From Endocalyx cinctus (taxonomy: Eukaryota > Ascomycota > Sordariomycetes > Amphisphaeriales > Apiosporaceae), in assembly GCA_001600455.1 (NCBI GenBank), contig BCKC01000004.1, forward strand, positions 558,001 through 622,000: a DNA stretch of 64,000 nucleotides, in the 5' to 3' direction. The translations under genes were made by a program, and so were the position numbers. Below are positions 33,748 through 46,501 of the stretch, piece by piece (within the stretch, counting starts at the first letter, position 1; each line of letters starts with the position of its first letter). The notes beneath the pieces are model-generated. The model saw nothing but the letters and a program-made list of their open reading frames with translations, had not been told where the DNA came from and ran no database searches.

Positions 33748-36700
33748 ATGCCTCCACCGGCGAAGCGCGAATATGATTTTAGGAGCGAGGGCAGGGAAGA
33801 ACTACACTCTAGCGTCAGCGCATTAGCTCGAAAGAAATTCAATCATCTTCATCGTACAGCGTCGCATTATGTATTGGAGTTTTACCAGTCAATTTTGATA
33901 GAAACAATACTTCGTCAAAAACCATTGAAGCCATCCAAAGATGGTCGTCACATCCCACTTGACGTCGAATCGATCCATCCACTCATTGACGACCGCCGCG
34001 GCCATGCCTTCGTATCCAACACCATCCGCACATCCCGATACACCGTATATGACTTTTTGCCCAAACAGTTGATATTCCAATTCTCAAGATTAGCCAATGT
34101 TTACTTTTTGGCCGTCGGTATTCCCCAAACTATACCAGGACTTAGCACGACCGGAAGCTACACCACTATCCTTCCTTTACTCTTCTTCGTTCTTTTAACC
34201 GTACTTAAAGAAGGTTACGATGATTACAAGAGACACCGACTCGATAAACAAGAAAATGCGAACATCGCCACCGTGCTCCGGAAGGACTCTGCCAAGACGT
34301 CTCTAGCTACTCACTATACCCCTAAGTGGTTTTCCTCCAACTCGCATCCTATCGAGATCCCGACCGATCGGAAAATCCCCGAAGAAGCGCGTACCGATGG
34401 TGAATATTCTTGGACTCCGCTCAGATGGCATAGCATAAAAGTTGGTGATGTGATTCAGTTAGCGCGCGATGAGGCTGTTCCTGCCGATGTCATCCTACTA
34501 TATGCTTCGGGTGAGAATGGACTGGCTTACGTCGACACTATGGACCTCGACGGAGAAACCAATCTCAAGAATAAGGAATCCTTACCTGACCTCAAATCCT
34601 GCGAGACGATCTCTGGGCTACGTCTCACGAAGGCCCAATTTGTTGCCGAAGACCCTAACCCCGATCTATATCGCTTTGATGGTCGAGTCACTCTGCGAGG
34701 CCGAACTTTACCCCTGACATCTGCTAACGTGGTATATCGTGGTAGTACGCTTCGGAATACTAGCTGTGCCATTGGTATAGTTATCAACACGGGGGAGGAA
34801 TCTAAAATACGGATGAATGCAAACCAGCATCCCAATGCTAAGAAACCTGCCCTCGAGCGAACCATCAATAAAATCGTGATAGCGCTAGCCTTTTACGTTA
34901 TTGTTCTCACGGCCGGGTGCTCGGTTGGCTACAGCATTTGGCATCGGGACACGGAGGCATCATCCTGGTATATTTCCGGCGCTCCGGTCGAGTACAAACA
35001 GATTATCATTGGCTATGCCATTATGTACAATAACGTCATACCATTGGCTTTGTACGTTACGCTTGAGTTAACCCGCATTGGGCAGATGCTGATGCTCAAT
35101 GCCGATCTCGAAATGTACGACGAAGCAACTGATACTCCGGCGCGCTGCAACACCAACACTATTTTGGAGAACCTTGGCCAAGTGAACTACATCTTCTCCG
35201 ATAAAACGGGTACATTGACGGAAAATGTCATGAAATTCCGTAAGATGAGCATTGCTGGAACTTCCTGGCTCCATGAAATGGATCTTGCACCTCAACCATC
35301 CACGGGGGAAAAGGTCGGGCCTGATATTCATATCGAACCTACTTCTTCCAGAACTTCTTATGAAAAGTTAGGTGCCGGTGAGGGAAATATTGACTTTCCT
35401 ATTCCTTCCTCCCCTCCCCCGGTGCGTCCTTCGCAATCTGAAAGGAGAAGATCCTCTTCACAATGGACATCCACGGGCCGTCCAGATCACGTTCAACCTG
35501 ATGTAAATACTTCAGACCTTTTGGAGTACATCGGACTGCGACCCGAATCTCATTTCGCAAGGCGCGCGAAAGACTACATCTTGTGTATGGCTCTTTGCCA
35601 CACCTGTCTACCCGAGATGAAAGATGGTGAGATGGATTTCCAAGCATCGTCCCCGGATGAATTGGCCTTAGTTCGTGCTGCCCAGGAACTAGGTTACTTG
35701 GTAACCCATCGATCATCTCAGTCCATCACCTTGCGGATTGCCACCCACGATGGTGGCTTCAGGAATGAAGTTTACGAAATTCTTGACGTGATCGAGTTCA
35801 GCAGTAAGAGGAAAAGGATGTCAGTTGTCGTGCGTTATCCAGATGGGCGGATATGTATCGTGTGCAAAGGTGCAGACTCGATGATCATGCCTCGACTCAG
35901 GCAAGCCAATTTAGCAAAACAGAAAGCCACAGAAATTCGCAAAAGTGGCGAGTTGGAACGTGAGCTCATGCGCAGGAGTGAGCAGCAAGAAGTACGAAAC
36001 AGTTTTGGTGGCCGACCAAGTTTAACGCTGCGACGCAGTATAGCTTTGAACCGTAACAGCATGGATCCGAAACAGCAGTCGGTGGAACTGTTAAATCGAC
36101 CGACTATGGGGAGGAGCGCATCCGTCGACTTATTAAGGGCACGACCCTCCAGAGAGAGGCTTCGTCCATCTCTCGGCATCCGTACGTCCTCCCTTGACGT
36201 TGCGAAAACTCTACCAAAATCGCACCCTCGCTCCCCTCTTCCGACTCCTGAAAAGTTCAGGTTTCTCGACGATATATCTATCGTCGATGAATCTGCCATA
36301 TTTAGTAAATGTTTCAAGCACCTCGACGATTTCGCTGCGGAAGGCTTACGGACTCTTTTATTTGCTCGACGATTTGTGTCTGAAGCAGATTACACTCAAT
36401 GGAAGAAAACCTATATCGATGCTACCACGAGTCTAGTTGATCGACAAGAAAAGATAGAGGAGGCTGGGGAAATAATTGAACAAGGGTTAGATCTTGTTGG
36501 GGCTACGGCCATTGAGGATAAGCTTCAAGTTGGTGTACCGGAAACAATCGAGAAGTTAAGACGCGCCAACATCAAGATATGGATGTTGACAGGAGATAAA
36601 CGCGAGACTGCTATCAACATTGCCCACTCTGCTCGCATATGTCGTCCAAGTTCTGACATATACATACTTGATTCTTCGAAAGGTTCACTAGAATCCCAAA

Positions 36701-38021
36701 TTAGCGACGTTACCGAAGAGATTGCCACGGACTGCGTCCATAGTGTCGTCGTCATCGACGGGCAAACTTTGGCGGCGGTGGAACAATCGGCTTTGTTGAC
36801 TGACCTATTCTACCAGCTAATCCCAACCGTCGATTCCGTTATTTGCTGCCGTGCGTCGCCGGCGCAGAAGTCGATGATCGTGAAAGCCATCCGCCAACGC
36901 GTCCCATCGGCCTTGACTCTTGCCATTGGGGATGGTGCAAACGATCTAGCGATGATATCCACGTCCCACGTGGGCGTTGGTATATCGGGTAAAGAAGGAC
37001 TTCAAGCGGCTCGTGTTGCCGACTACGCCATTGCACAGTTCCGATTCTTACAGCGACTACTTCTCGTACATGGTCGCTGGAATTACGTACGAACATCGAA
37101 GTTTGTGTTGACTACGTTTTGGAAAGAGGTATTCTTCTATTTGCCCACGGCGTTATATCAACAGTACAATGGGTACACTGGTACAAGTCTCTTTGAAAGC
37201 TGGAGTTTGACAGTTTTCAATACGCTTTTTACAAGTTTGGCTGTTATCTGCATGGGCATTTGGGAGCAAGATCTTAGTGCCAACACGCTACTTGCCGTTC
37301 CCGAGTTGTATGTCCATGGCCAGAGGAATACCGAGCTCAATATTCCCCGGTTCTTGCGGTGGATGGCTCTTGCCGCAGCTCAAGGAGTTTTAGTCTGGCT
37401 CGGTTCGTGGGCCTCGTATTCGCTATTTGGCCACGCACGAGATGATGGTCTGTTCGCCTTTGGTGATCTCGTTTTTACAATTAATGTCATCTGGGTCAAC
37501 TGGAAACTTTTGTAAGCTTTACCCGCCCTTTAAAGAATGCCCAAATAATCTAACCAAATCGTAGGATCATCGAGACGCACCACAAAACCGTGATCGTTTT
37601 AGGTTCGTTCGGCATAACCTTCGCAGGCTGGTGGGTCTGGAATCTATTCCTCTCGGGCGTGTACCCAGCGCAGCCGAGCCCCTACGCTGGCCGGAACGGC
37701 TTCACTCAGACTTTCGGAAAAGATCCCATCTGGTGGCTCACTCTGATTATCGTCGTGCTCACGCTCGCACTTATCGAGTACGCGATGAAAAGCGGTCGGC
37801 GGTATCTCATCATCGCCGGCGTGTGGAAATGGCCGCCTTTCAAGAGAAAGGTCGCGTTCGACGAGAACGCGGAGGAGCTCGATCGGGAGATATGGCAAGA
37901 GCTAGAACAGAACCCGGTCGTACGAGAACGCCTCCGCAGGGCTTGCGGGGGCGAGTCGGAAACAGATGATGAGATGAAAGAGGAAGATGATAGTCTAGGC
38001 GATTTGGAGAGAGCCTTATGA
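33748..38021 (+). CDS. P4-type phospholipid-translocating ATPase, Dnf3-like, 2 exons
   Basis: join(33748..37511, 37565..38021), 1406 residues, with a 53-bp intron. It is a lipid flippase expected in Golgi, endosomal or plasma membranes. Motifs in order are DGETNLKNK in the actuator domain (about residue 268), TM4 with P432-L-A-L, DKTGT with phospho-acceptor D485, an N-domain with a long inserted Ser/Arg-rich stretch (about 740-850), TGDKRETAINIAHSARI (about 947) and GDGANDLAMI (about 1061). The C-terminal membrane spans follow, completed in exon 2 (IVVLTLALIEYAM). Splicing gives WKLLIIETHHKT. The N-terminus (KEGYDDYKRHRLDKQEN after TM2) and the extended N-domain are most like Dnf3-type fungal P4-ATPases. 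TM4 has PLAL where most P4-ATPases have PISL. An upstream in-frame extension was not found. Confidence 0.93.
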
Positions 38022-39158
38022 GCTTCATGATTGAAACTGCATCCTCGGCGCTTTTGATTTTGTTATGGCAGTTTGGGAGGATCCCTTTTGATTTAAGCGG
38101 ATGTTGGACATCCATGGTATATATAGGAGTATGTGCCCACTATTCTTACTTTCTTTCCTAGCAGCTAGGTGCCATTGTTCTCGGCGCCAAATAGATAGAT
38201 ACCCAGGCTTCTTACATATTGGCACATCGAGTTTCTTTTCACATAGAGGTACATATTTTAATTACATAGATATAATACACACACATATATATGAAGATAT
38301 AATGTTCCAGATACCTACTATTTGATAAATATCTGACGAATCATTTTAATAATCATGCCAGATAGCTCCGGAGGTCCATAATCATTGAGGTGAGCTGTGC
38401 TTGATCCACCCTTTATTAACCCCACAAGAAAAGGGGGCCGATGACTCAAGTAAACTTCGTAGACAAGCACTCGATGGCCTTGTGGACCCAATTCTACGAT
38501 AATTCACCGCCCTTCAACACCTCGTCATTTTCCACAAGCAATTTTTCATGGCTAGAATAGTAACAAGTATACAACAATATGGACTACATCGCAACAAGCC
38601 TGAACGCGTGAAAATACGCCGTAGTTAAAGCCCAGCGACCCCGTCCGTCCAGAACCCACAGCCGCATCTGACCAAATATCCCGCTAAGACGGGCATGCTA
38701 TCGTTCCGTCGTCGGGTAATTTTAAGTGAGAAGTGGGTTTTTTCCCACCGGCAAATAGGTCCATGATGACGGGTGCTAGGTACATATATAACGAGGCAAT
38801 TATTTTCGAAGATCTTGAATACCTGTCAGCGAGTCAATATCACATCGATAAGCAGATGATTTATCGGCTTATTTTCGGCAGACTCCACAGGGATGACTGT
38901 GATAGACGGGTGAGGCAAAATAAGATACTGTACATATGAGGTCACAGCTGGAACTTGTATATATATAAGGGAAACTTTGCCACTTCTTCGTGACTTCATA
39001 TCAACTAAGTACTATATAGGAAAGTTTGTGTGTTCATTTCATATCAATAATCCTTACAAAACCTACCTGTGAACTCTTTTTACCTTACCAATCGTACTCT
39101 TCGCTTATCTATCGTAAATTCTTTCTTGCGTACAGTTCTCCTTTCAACTCTCTTCAAT
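38022..39158. other. 1.1 kb intergenic region
   Basis: AT-rich, ending in the promoter of the small barrel protein. No gene is supported. Confidence 0.5.
38959..38968 (+). promoter_or_regulatory. TATA-like box
   Basis: TATATATAAG lies about 190 bp before the ATG at 39159, followed by a pyrimidine-rich leader. A plausible core promoter element. Confidence 0.35.
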
Positions 39159-39821
39159 ATGGCCCAACAACCAGTAACAGAAATCATTCTCTGTTCTTTA
39201 ATTCCAGGAGCGGATCTATCCCCCGTCACGAAGATGGGCTCCCTCTTAGAACACCAACCGGACTGCCGCCGACACCGAGCGGCCAAGACGATCGAGAAAC
39301 CAGAAACGGAGCTATGTCTGTTCATGGACTGGGTCGAAATCGGCGCCCACATGAAGTTCGCGTCCACACCAGAGTTCGCCCCGGTGAAAGCCGCCCTCGG
39401 CGCTTCGGTGACCCGGCCTCCGGTCCTGTTTCAAGTGGTGCTCGATCCACCTCAGCCGCCCGTGTTGGACGCGGGGAAAAAGGGCGTCATGGAGCTGACG
39501 TTGCTCTACTTCGATAAGGATGTTTTGGATCAGAAATATGTCATGGCGGAGATACAGAGGTTCTTGGTTCTCATTAACACCGAGAAGGATTTTGGGCTGA
39601 CGGGCGAAGTAGCCATGGGGTGGAGCGTCGAAGATGATGTGCCACTGAGGAAAGACGATGGCACGGCTGATGATAAAGGGAAGGTTTTTGCGGCGCTGCT
39701 GGGTTGGGAGAGTATCGAGAAGCATAACAAGTACAGAGCCGAGTCCGAGGTGTTTGAGAAAGCGATCCCCATCCTTCAGGGGTTGAAGGGGTTGAAAGGG
39801 ATGGAGATGTTCCATGTTTGA
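39159..39821 (+). CDS. Putative dimeric alpha-beta-barrel (ABM-like) protein
   Basis: Single exon, 220 residues from the ATG at 39159 (MAQQPVTEIILCSLIPGADL). An in-frame ATG at 39069 would add 30 residues inside the apparent leader and is less likely. Two similar halves are suggested. The first is an EIILCSLIPG strand with a CLFMDWVEIGAHMKFA segment. The second is a VMELTLLYFD strand with a GWESIEKHNKYRA segment, the hallmark of fungal ABM/Dabb-type barrel proteins. Such proteins bind small ligands or act as cofactor-free oxygenases, but no catalytic residue can be assigned. It is convergent with the carboxylesterase, 193 bp away. Confidence 0.65.
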   Translation: MAQQPVTEIILCSLIPGADLSPVTKMGSLLEHQPDCRRHRAAKTIEKPETELCLFMDWVEIGAHMKFASTPEFAPVKAALGASVTRPPVLFQVVLDPPQPPVLDAGKKGVMELTLLYFDKDVLDQKYVMAEIQRFLVLINTEKDFGLTGEVAMGWSVEDDVPLRKDDGTADDKGKVFAALLGWESIEKHNKYRAESEVFEKAIPILQGLKGLKGMEMFHV

Positions 39822-40014
39822 AGACATTGTGAGGGAAAATGAAAAATTACAGAAAACCTATCAGACGGGTAGGAAACGCTCGTCAATTCCATTTTTCCCC
39901 TATGTTATTCTGTTTCTCTCTACTCTATCAAAAGGAATATACGATATATTTATAATGGGAGTATAAAATAAATATATAGAGAATGATACTGAGATATGTC
40001 AATTTTATTTCATC

Positions 40015-41784
40015 TCACTGCTTGTTGATAGAGTTCAACTCCCACCACATGTTGCATCTCTCTACTTGATCCGACGGCACCTCTTCCATAGCCGTATCGT
40101 TCGTCTGGATCCTTAACCGCAATCCATCACCCTCACCCCACGCTTCCCAGACAGGCGTGCCCTCGTATCGTTCTACGTTCGGATCCAAGTGCTTAATGAA
40201 GCTGAGATAATATCGTTGAATAACCGGAACAATCTCCGAATTCACGCCTCCTGGGTAATACGTATACCCGAAGCTGGACCATGGATCGCTGCTGTTGGAC
40301 GGGGGCGGCTGCGAGCCGTCTCCCGGGTAGAAAACAGCCAAGACGTCGCTCGTATGCCAAGCCTCCCATCCGATAGCGAGCGCTACGTCTTCGGTCGTGT
40401 TCCAGCGGTAATTCCAAATCTTTTCGGGCGAGACGTGTTGCGCCGTTCCCATGCTGATCTTATTCCCGGGGCACACGAAGGCCGCCTCGCCCATGATGTC
40501 GGCCGCGACGGAGAAGTAAAGGGCGTGCTCGGGCAGCGGGCGAGGATTGTCGTAGGCGGCGACGATCTGGTCGATCTGCGCGTCCGACAGGTTCGCGTAC
40601 TGCACGCGCTCCTGCTCTTTCACTTCGTCGATAGTGCTCAGGTTCGGCGCGAACATGTTCCCCTCGTTGGTCGCGTCTCCGATCATCATGGGCACGTGCA
40701 CGAACCAGCCTTTCTCGAACGCTTCCTGCTGAGGACCCGTCACGAACGTGCCGTCTACGAGGGGTACGAACCACATTCCTGCCATCGGCGTCGGCACCCC
40801 TTCGGGAGGCGCCGCCGATCGGTTGAATGATTGGATCTGCTCGATCGGGACGGCACGGAGACAGGCTAGCTGCTCCTCTGCGGAAGAGGAGGAATCACAT
40901 CCCATCTGCGACACGAACATGGCGTAGTGTGGCTCTGTGTCGTTCGGGTGGGACCCCACGTTCCAGGCAATGGCGTCACCAATTCCGCCTACGAATAGCC
41001 CGTGGTCCGTCCCGTTGTACGCAGTCAGCAGATGGCTGAGAGACCCTGCGCCGGCGGAAGTGCCGTGTACGACGACGTGATCCGGGTCACCTCCAAACTA
41101 TAAAAGAATCTCATCAGCTTTTGTCACCCGTACTCGGATTCTTAAAGAAAAGAGATCATTCCTTACCAGATGTATATACTTTTGTACCCATTCTAATGCC
41201 TTCCACTGATCCAAAAACCCCGCATTATAATCTCCCACACCCTCTTCACCCAGCGCCAACCCGGCTAGAAATCCCAGCTGCGCGACGCGGTAGTTAATAT
41301 TGACGTGCACGACGTCGTATCCAGACTGCACGATCATCTCGGTGCCGTTATAATTCCCGTTAGCGTCCGTCTGCCAGGCCCCGCCCTGGATATAGACCCA
41401 AACGGGCAGCAGCGCCTCGGGGTCCTTCCTCGCCGCCGCCGTCGGCGTGAACACGTTCACGTACAGGCAATCCTCCTCGAGCTGCCCCGGGACGACGACC
41501 TGGTCCTGCCCCACGCACACCGCCTTGTACGCCGTCGCGTCCTGGATCGTCCCGTTGGCGGCCGGGACCGGGTCGGCGGGCGCGCGCCAGCGGAGGTCGC
41601 CTAGCGGCGGCGCCGCGAACCGGACGCCGAGGAACTCGTCCACGTTTCGGACGTTGGTCGATCCTCGGTACTTGGCGTAGCCGAGGTCGACGACGGGGGG
41701 CGAGGACGGATCATCTTGCCTGTTGCGAATCAGGGAGGCCGAGGCCGAAGTCACGGCGAGGAGGTTGATAAGCTGAGAACGCAT
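40015..41784 (-). CDS. Secreted type-B carboxylesterase/lipase, 2 exons
   Basis: complement(40015..41097, 41167..41784), 566 residues, with a 69-bp intron in phase 0. The join gives QKYIHLFGGDPDHVVVHG. The signal peptide is about residues 1-17. Family marks are EDCLYVNVFTP, the oxyanion-hole YIQGGAW, the nucleophile elbow GTSAGAGS with S220, an acidic residue in GDATNEGNMF, and His in EAWHTSDVLAVF. The elbow has Thr where cholinesterases have Glu (GESAG), a variant I know from fungal members. It should hydrolyse carboxylic esters outside the cell; the substrate is unknown. Several N-x-S/T sites and Cys fit a secreted glycoprotein. Confidence 0.93.
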
Positions 41785-42856
41785 CTTGTTTCTCTCCCCG
41801 TTTCCGTACGTACAAGATTTTTCTCTTGGGTTGGAATCGAACCCGTGAGGTATGAGTACGTAACGGGAAGTGGGAAGATGGCTTGATATAAATATTTGTA
41901 TTCACAGGGACCGTATACCACTACAACTGCTGCTACGACATAGTTTCCTTGGAAATAGCCTTGGTGATTCCCCACATGGGGGAGGCGAAGAGATAAATTA
42001 CGATTGCCGAAGCATGCAAAGCGCACGATCCTGCGGGGAACCTGGAAGATGATTTTGCTTTTGTTTTTGTTTTGCGGTGGGTATGATAATACTCCATCAT
42101 GATTTTTGTGCATATGCCCGTATATTTCGCTTCGCTGTCTCCGCGTTGAGAAAGGGGTTAAAATAGAAGGGTAACATCGGAGCACGAGGTGTTTTCCTGG
42201 TATAGAATAACCCCATACCCCAGCTTTCCCCCGCGCCACTATTTCGGCCAAATTCCCACTCGCCAAAATGATGAATCGAGTCCCAGTATTGATTAGCCTA
42301 GAGCTTACAAATGGATTTGATGGAATTTATGGTGGAGAAACAAGGGGTGAAATAACTTGGAGAGGTGATGTGGTGGATGATATCATATAAGAAAGTAAAA
42401 TAATCATATTGTACTTCCTATTTTATCACGATACGTTTGTTTACAATAGCGTGTACAATAGCAGTTAGCACATAATGAATACTAGACAGTTATGCCAACC
42501 AGTTCGTTCACTTATATTTCGTTCAGTGCAATACTCAATATGAAAAGGAAAACTTCAACCCTTTCGATGAATATATCTACCAATCCCAACGCTTAATCCT
42601 AGCTCCCTTTTAGCGTCTTACAAGCATGTCCCAGATCATAACCCTAGCCAGCGCTGCAAGGTAGATGATCAAATACCGATCCGAATCCCCACCATGAACA
42701 TGCTTGTTCTTGCATTAGGGGAATAAGTAGAGCGGGGGAATATGTATATCATCAAGATTCAAGCCACGGCCGCTTGAGTATGTGATATGTATGATTCCAC
42801 TTAGTTATACGCTTAGCTCCAGAAAATAGTGTACACACATATATTTAGGCGCATGA

Positions 42857-42858
<2 letters not shown>

Positions 42859-42888
<30 letters not shown>
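42859..42888. repeat. (CT)15 microsatellite
   Basis: A perfect 30-nt CT array. Confidence 0.95.
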
Positions 42889-42889
<1 letters not shown>

Positions 42890-43417
42890 GCATATGACTG
42901 CATCGAGGCTACCTTGTAGGATTGCTGACCACCCCTGCTGCCGTGTAACGACCGAATGCAGCTAAACAACCTCACGAGGCAGCGGGATTTAAAGTCAGGA
43001 GATAAAAGCTTTTTCACCAAACAAATATAACTGTTCTTGCTGATATACAGCGTACCTCCGATGTTCGGAGGTATTGAAACTCGTCTAATGAAATAATAGC
43101 ACATATTCTAAAGATTTCATGAAAGCATTTAGGAGAAGTGCGCTTCTCTTAAGTTCTTCCCACGCGGAACTAAAAAGAATACTCATATTCTCGATGAGTG
43201 AGAAATGCAAATGAATAAAGAAAAGAAAATTTTCATGCAAACGTAAAACCTAAATTCTATATATACATACGCCCTGACGAAACAAGACAAAAAACCAACT
43301 TGGTATCTACCGCTAGTTGCCCAGAAGCCCAGGTGATGATAATGACCCCTATACATGTGAAAATAGAAGACAAAAGAAAATTTAAAGAAAATTTAGCGGT
43401 CCTGCTGTAATAAGCCT

Positions 43418-43441
43418 CATCCATCCATCCATCCATCCATT
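43418..43441. repeat. CATC tetranucleotide repeat
   Basis: About six perfect CATC copies in the 3' flank of transcription factor A. Confidence 0.9.
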
Positions 43442-43576
43442 CCTTGTGCTATCCTAAGAATCAATCCACCCAAAGAAAATTGAAAAGCAAATGAAAAGAA
43501 AGAAAAGGGGGTAGGAAAAAAAAAGCCACTGGAAGATGTAAGAGGCTTTTTTCTTCTTCTCTTTCTCTCCCCTCTC

Positions 43577-46469
43577 TTACGACCGCGCCCCCCAATCCAT
43601 GCTCAGCTGCATATCGGCGCCCAAGCCATTCGCGCCGGCGCCGGGAAAGCCCATGTCCATGTTCAAGTAGGCATCTATATCCGTCATTCCCTCGTCTTCC
43701 AAGATGCCCATGAGCTCGTCCTGCTGCTCCCTACTGAGACTCCCCTGCCGCTCGGGAGGTAATCCCCGCGCGTACAGGTTGTTTCCGTTCATGGCCCCCA
43801 TGGCGGGTCCTAATCCTTCCGATCCTCCGGCTCCCGCCGAGGTCGGGTCGCCGCCCCAGAACCCGCCGTTCATCCCCGAGAAGTTGTAGGGCGAGATGAT
43901 GGGCGGCGGAGGGTTGAACCAGTCCGTCAGGTGCGTCGCCTGCGGTAGGGGTCGTTGACCGGTCGGTTGTGGCTGCGGCTGAGGGGTTAAGGGCGCCATG
44001 GTAAATGTCGGCTGTTGTTGCGGCGGTGGTGGTGGTGGTGCTTGGCCAAGCCCGTTCACCGGTACCGATTCCGGAGAGCTTCGCGTTATATTAGGAGTGG
44101 TCAGTATCGATGATGCTAGTAGTGGCGTGCTGAGCGTCGCGTCGGCGTGTGTATGCCACCGTGTGGGATCGAGTCAGGGGGTGATGGGAGGTGCTGAGGT
44201 GGTGGGGATGTGAAGGGCGTAGACATGTTTGTCTCCGTCACCGGGGGGCTGGGATCTTCTGGTAGACACATGTCGCCTGCCTGCGTGAAGTCGGGCGGGA
44301 AGTAGCTGAACCGACGACCCATATGGTCGCTCGTCGCTGGGTTCAAGAAGATCGAGTTCGACCGGAAAGTGGGATGCGGCGGGAACGAGTTCTCCATGTT
44401 GAAATTGTTCATCTGCTCCGGGGTTGAACCGAATACGTGACCGAACTGGGGAGGGTTGAAGGTGGGACCACCCGGCTTCGACATGGTAGTAGCGTTTGAT
44501 GCGACAGACGCCGGGGGTGAGTTCGTGTCCGTCTGCGACGGCGGCGTCGTGTACGAGCTCGAATTGGATAGTATCGGCGTTTCGTTGGATTCGTAGCTCT
44601 GAAGGCAAGCTTTGGTGAAAGTTGAGTATAGCTGAGAAGCCGCCGCCGTGCCGGGCCATCTCTCGACGCACTGGTCGATAATATCGAGAGCGACGTTTAC
44701 GAATTCCTGTACTTCGTCTCTGCTGTGTAATGCCCGGACCTCCGGGTAAGATACGCACCACAATATCGTGTTGAGCGCCATGTAGAGTTGTAGTAGAAAT
44801 ACCCACGTGATATCTATTGCCGAAGCCATCATTTGCTTGCTGGAGATGTCGATCACGAAAGCCGCGGAGTCGAAGCATTTCGCTGCCGAATGAACCGAGG
44901 GCCTAGGAACCTGTGGAGAAGGACGGTGGAGAGCCACCACCATTGTGTGGTACTTCCCCGTAAACCTTTTAAGAAAAACTTTTTTAGTATAATACTTTTT
45001 GTGGAATTTCAAATTGAGATAATAGACATACCATGGTTTACACCACTGAGGATTTTCAGGCGAGGATTTCAGCCACTGATCCAGCGTCGCTTCCATAATT
45101 GCAAACCAAGGATGTTGGTCACTGCAAGGCTCAGGATGCTTCTTTTCGTACAACACCCGGCGAATCTCGGCATGGTGCAAGCGCATCTTGCAGAAATGAA
45201 TAGCGACAAGTTTTCTCTCAGCCGGCGGTCCGGGAATAATACCAGACTCGGAGATGTTTTCGTCCGCTGCAGTTTCGAAGAATTTAACGTCGATATGATC
45301 GTCTGTCTTACCGAACCCGCTCGGCCTGCCCATCGTATGCGCTAAGCCGAGTTCCATACATGTCACGATCCATACTAATCTCCTTCGCATATCCAACGTC
45401 AAAGGATCGACGGCGCCGAGGCCGATTGTCTTCTCATCCGCGAGGCCGAGTTGCTGGCATATCCTCGTGGCGAGACCTATAATATAGTATAAAGCGGTAC
45501 GAGTCGGCGTGAGAAGAGAGTATTGGCCGATTAAAACTAGACATTGAAGGGTCTTTAAATCTTTCGGTCTTACGACATCTTCGAACTGTTGCATGGCTGC
45601 GATATAATAACTATCGGCCAGACCTGCGTATTGGGCGTCTAACTTCTGCATGCTGATGGCTATGACGAGTCGAACAACGAAATTCTCGTAAGGATCGTTA
45701 CTACCGGCATAAACGGCCTCTAGTGCTCCTTCCAACGATTTTTCATGTAGTACGGGGGTGAAGACTTGAGCTGCGAGTGGTATTAAATGATTAGGAACGG
45801 GTTGAAAACCAATCGACACAAGACTAAGAATGCTTACCGCGCTGATGAAAGACTTCCACTAGTCGATCTGCAATAGCTCGGCTGGGAAGACTCTGGGCGG
45901 CGACAGCACTAATCATGGGAAAGCTCTTTTTTCTGGACGATATCGGCGGTGGTATGCTAAAAGACTGCGATCTTAACCCATTGGGGCTCGGGCCAGACAT
46001 GGTAGCCTGACGCCTCACTTTCACATCCGGTATGAGGTCTGATATACGTTTGGAGTCGGTATAGCGCTTTGCCTCCTCCATTAAGATCCGAGTCATGGCG
46101 ATACCGCTCGACGGTCCGAGGTAGCGCGGCGTCTCGTCGGTTTCACCGAGATGTATTAGACCGCCCGGCCGAATAAAATCTTCGCGGTTCTTGGGTAAAT
46201 CGTCCTCGTCGGTGTATTGGCCGAGCTCGGCCTCGAGGGCCCTCACTTTTTCCTGAAGTTTTACGACGTAGTGCCGATTGATCTTCTTCCCTCTCGCGGT
46301 ATCAAAATATTCACAGACGGATCCGGATCGTTCGCAAGGGAGGCAGCGCGGAAGCGTGGGGTCGCATCGTGTTTTCCTCTATAAAAAATAAAATCAAACT
46401 CAGTTAGGAAGCGGTTCATTGTTGCGATTTCATGAAATAGAGCTTGGGTTATCAAGCGTAGAAGGAGGG

Positions 46470-46501
<32 letters not shown>

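Larger units (their letters stand above)
41785..43576. other. 1.8 kb intergenic region
   Basis: The promoter side of the carboxylesterase and 3' flank of transcription factor A. It holds a (CT)15 array and a (CATC)-type array, listed separately. No gene is supported. Confidence 0.5.

Noticed and set aside
41828..41845. Minus-strand GGTTCGATTCC, a perfect-looking tRNA B box
   Set aside because: Flanking bases do not pair as a T stem, and it lies in the 5' flank of the carboxylesterase gene.
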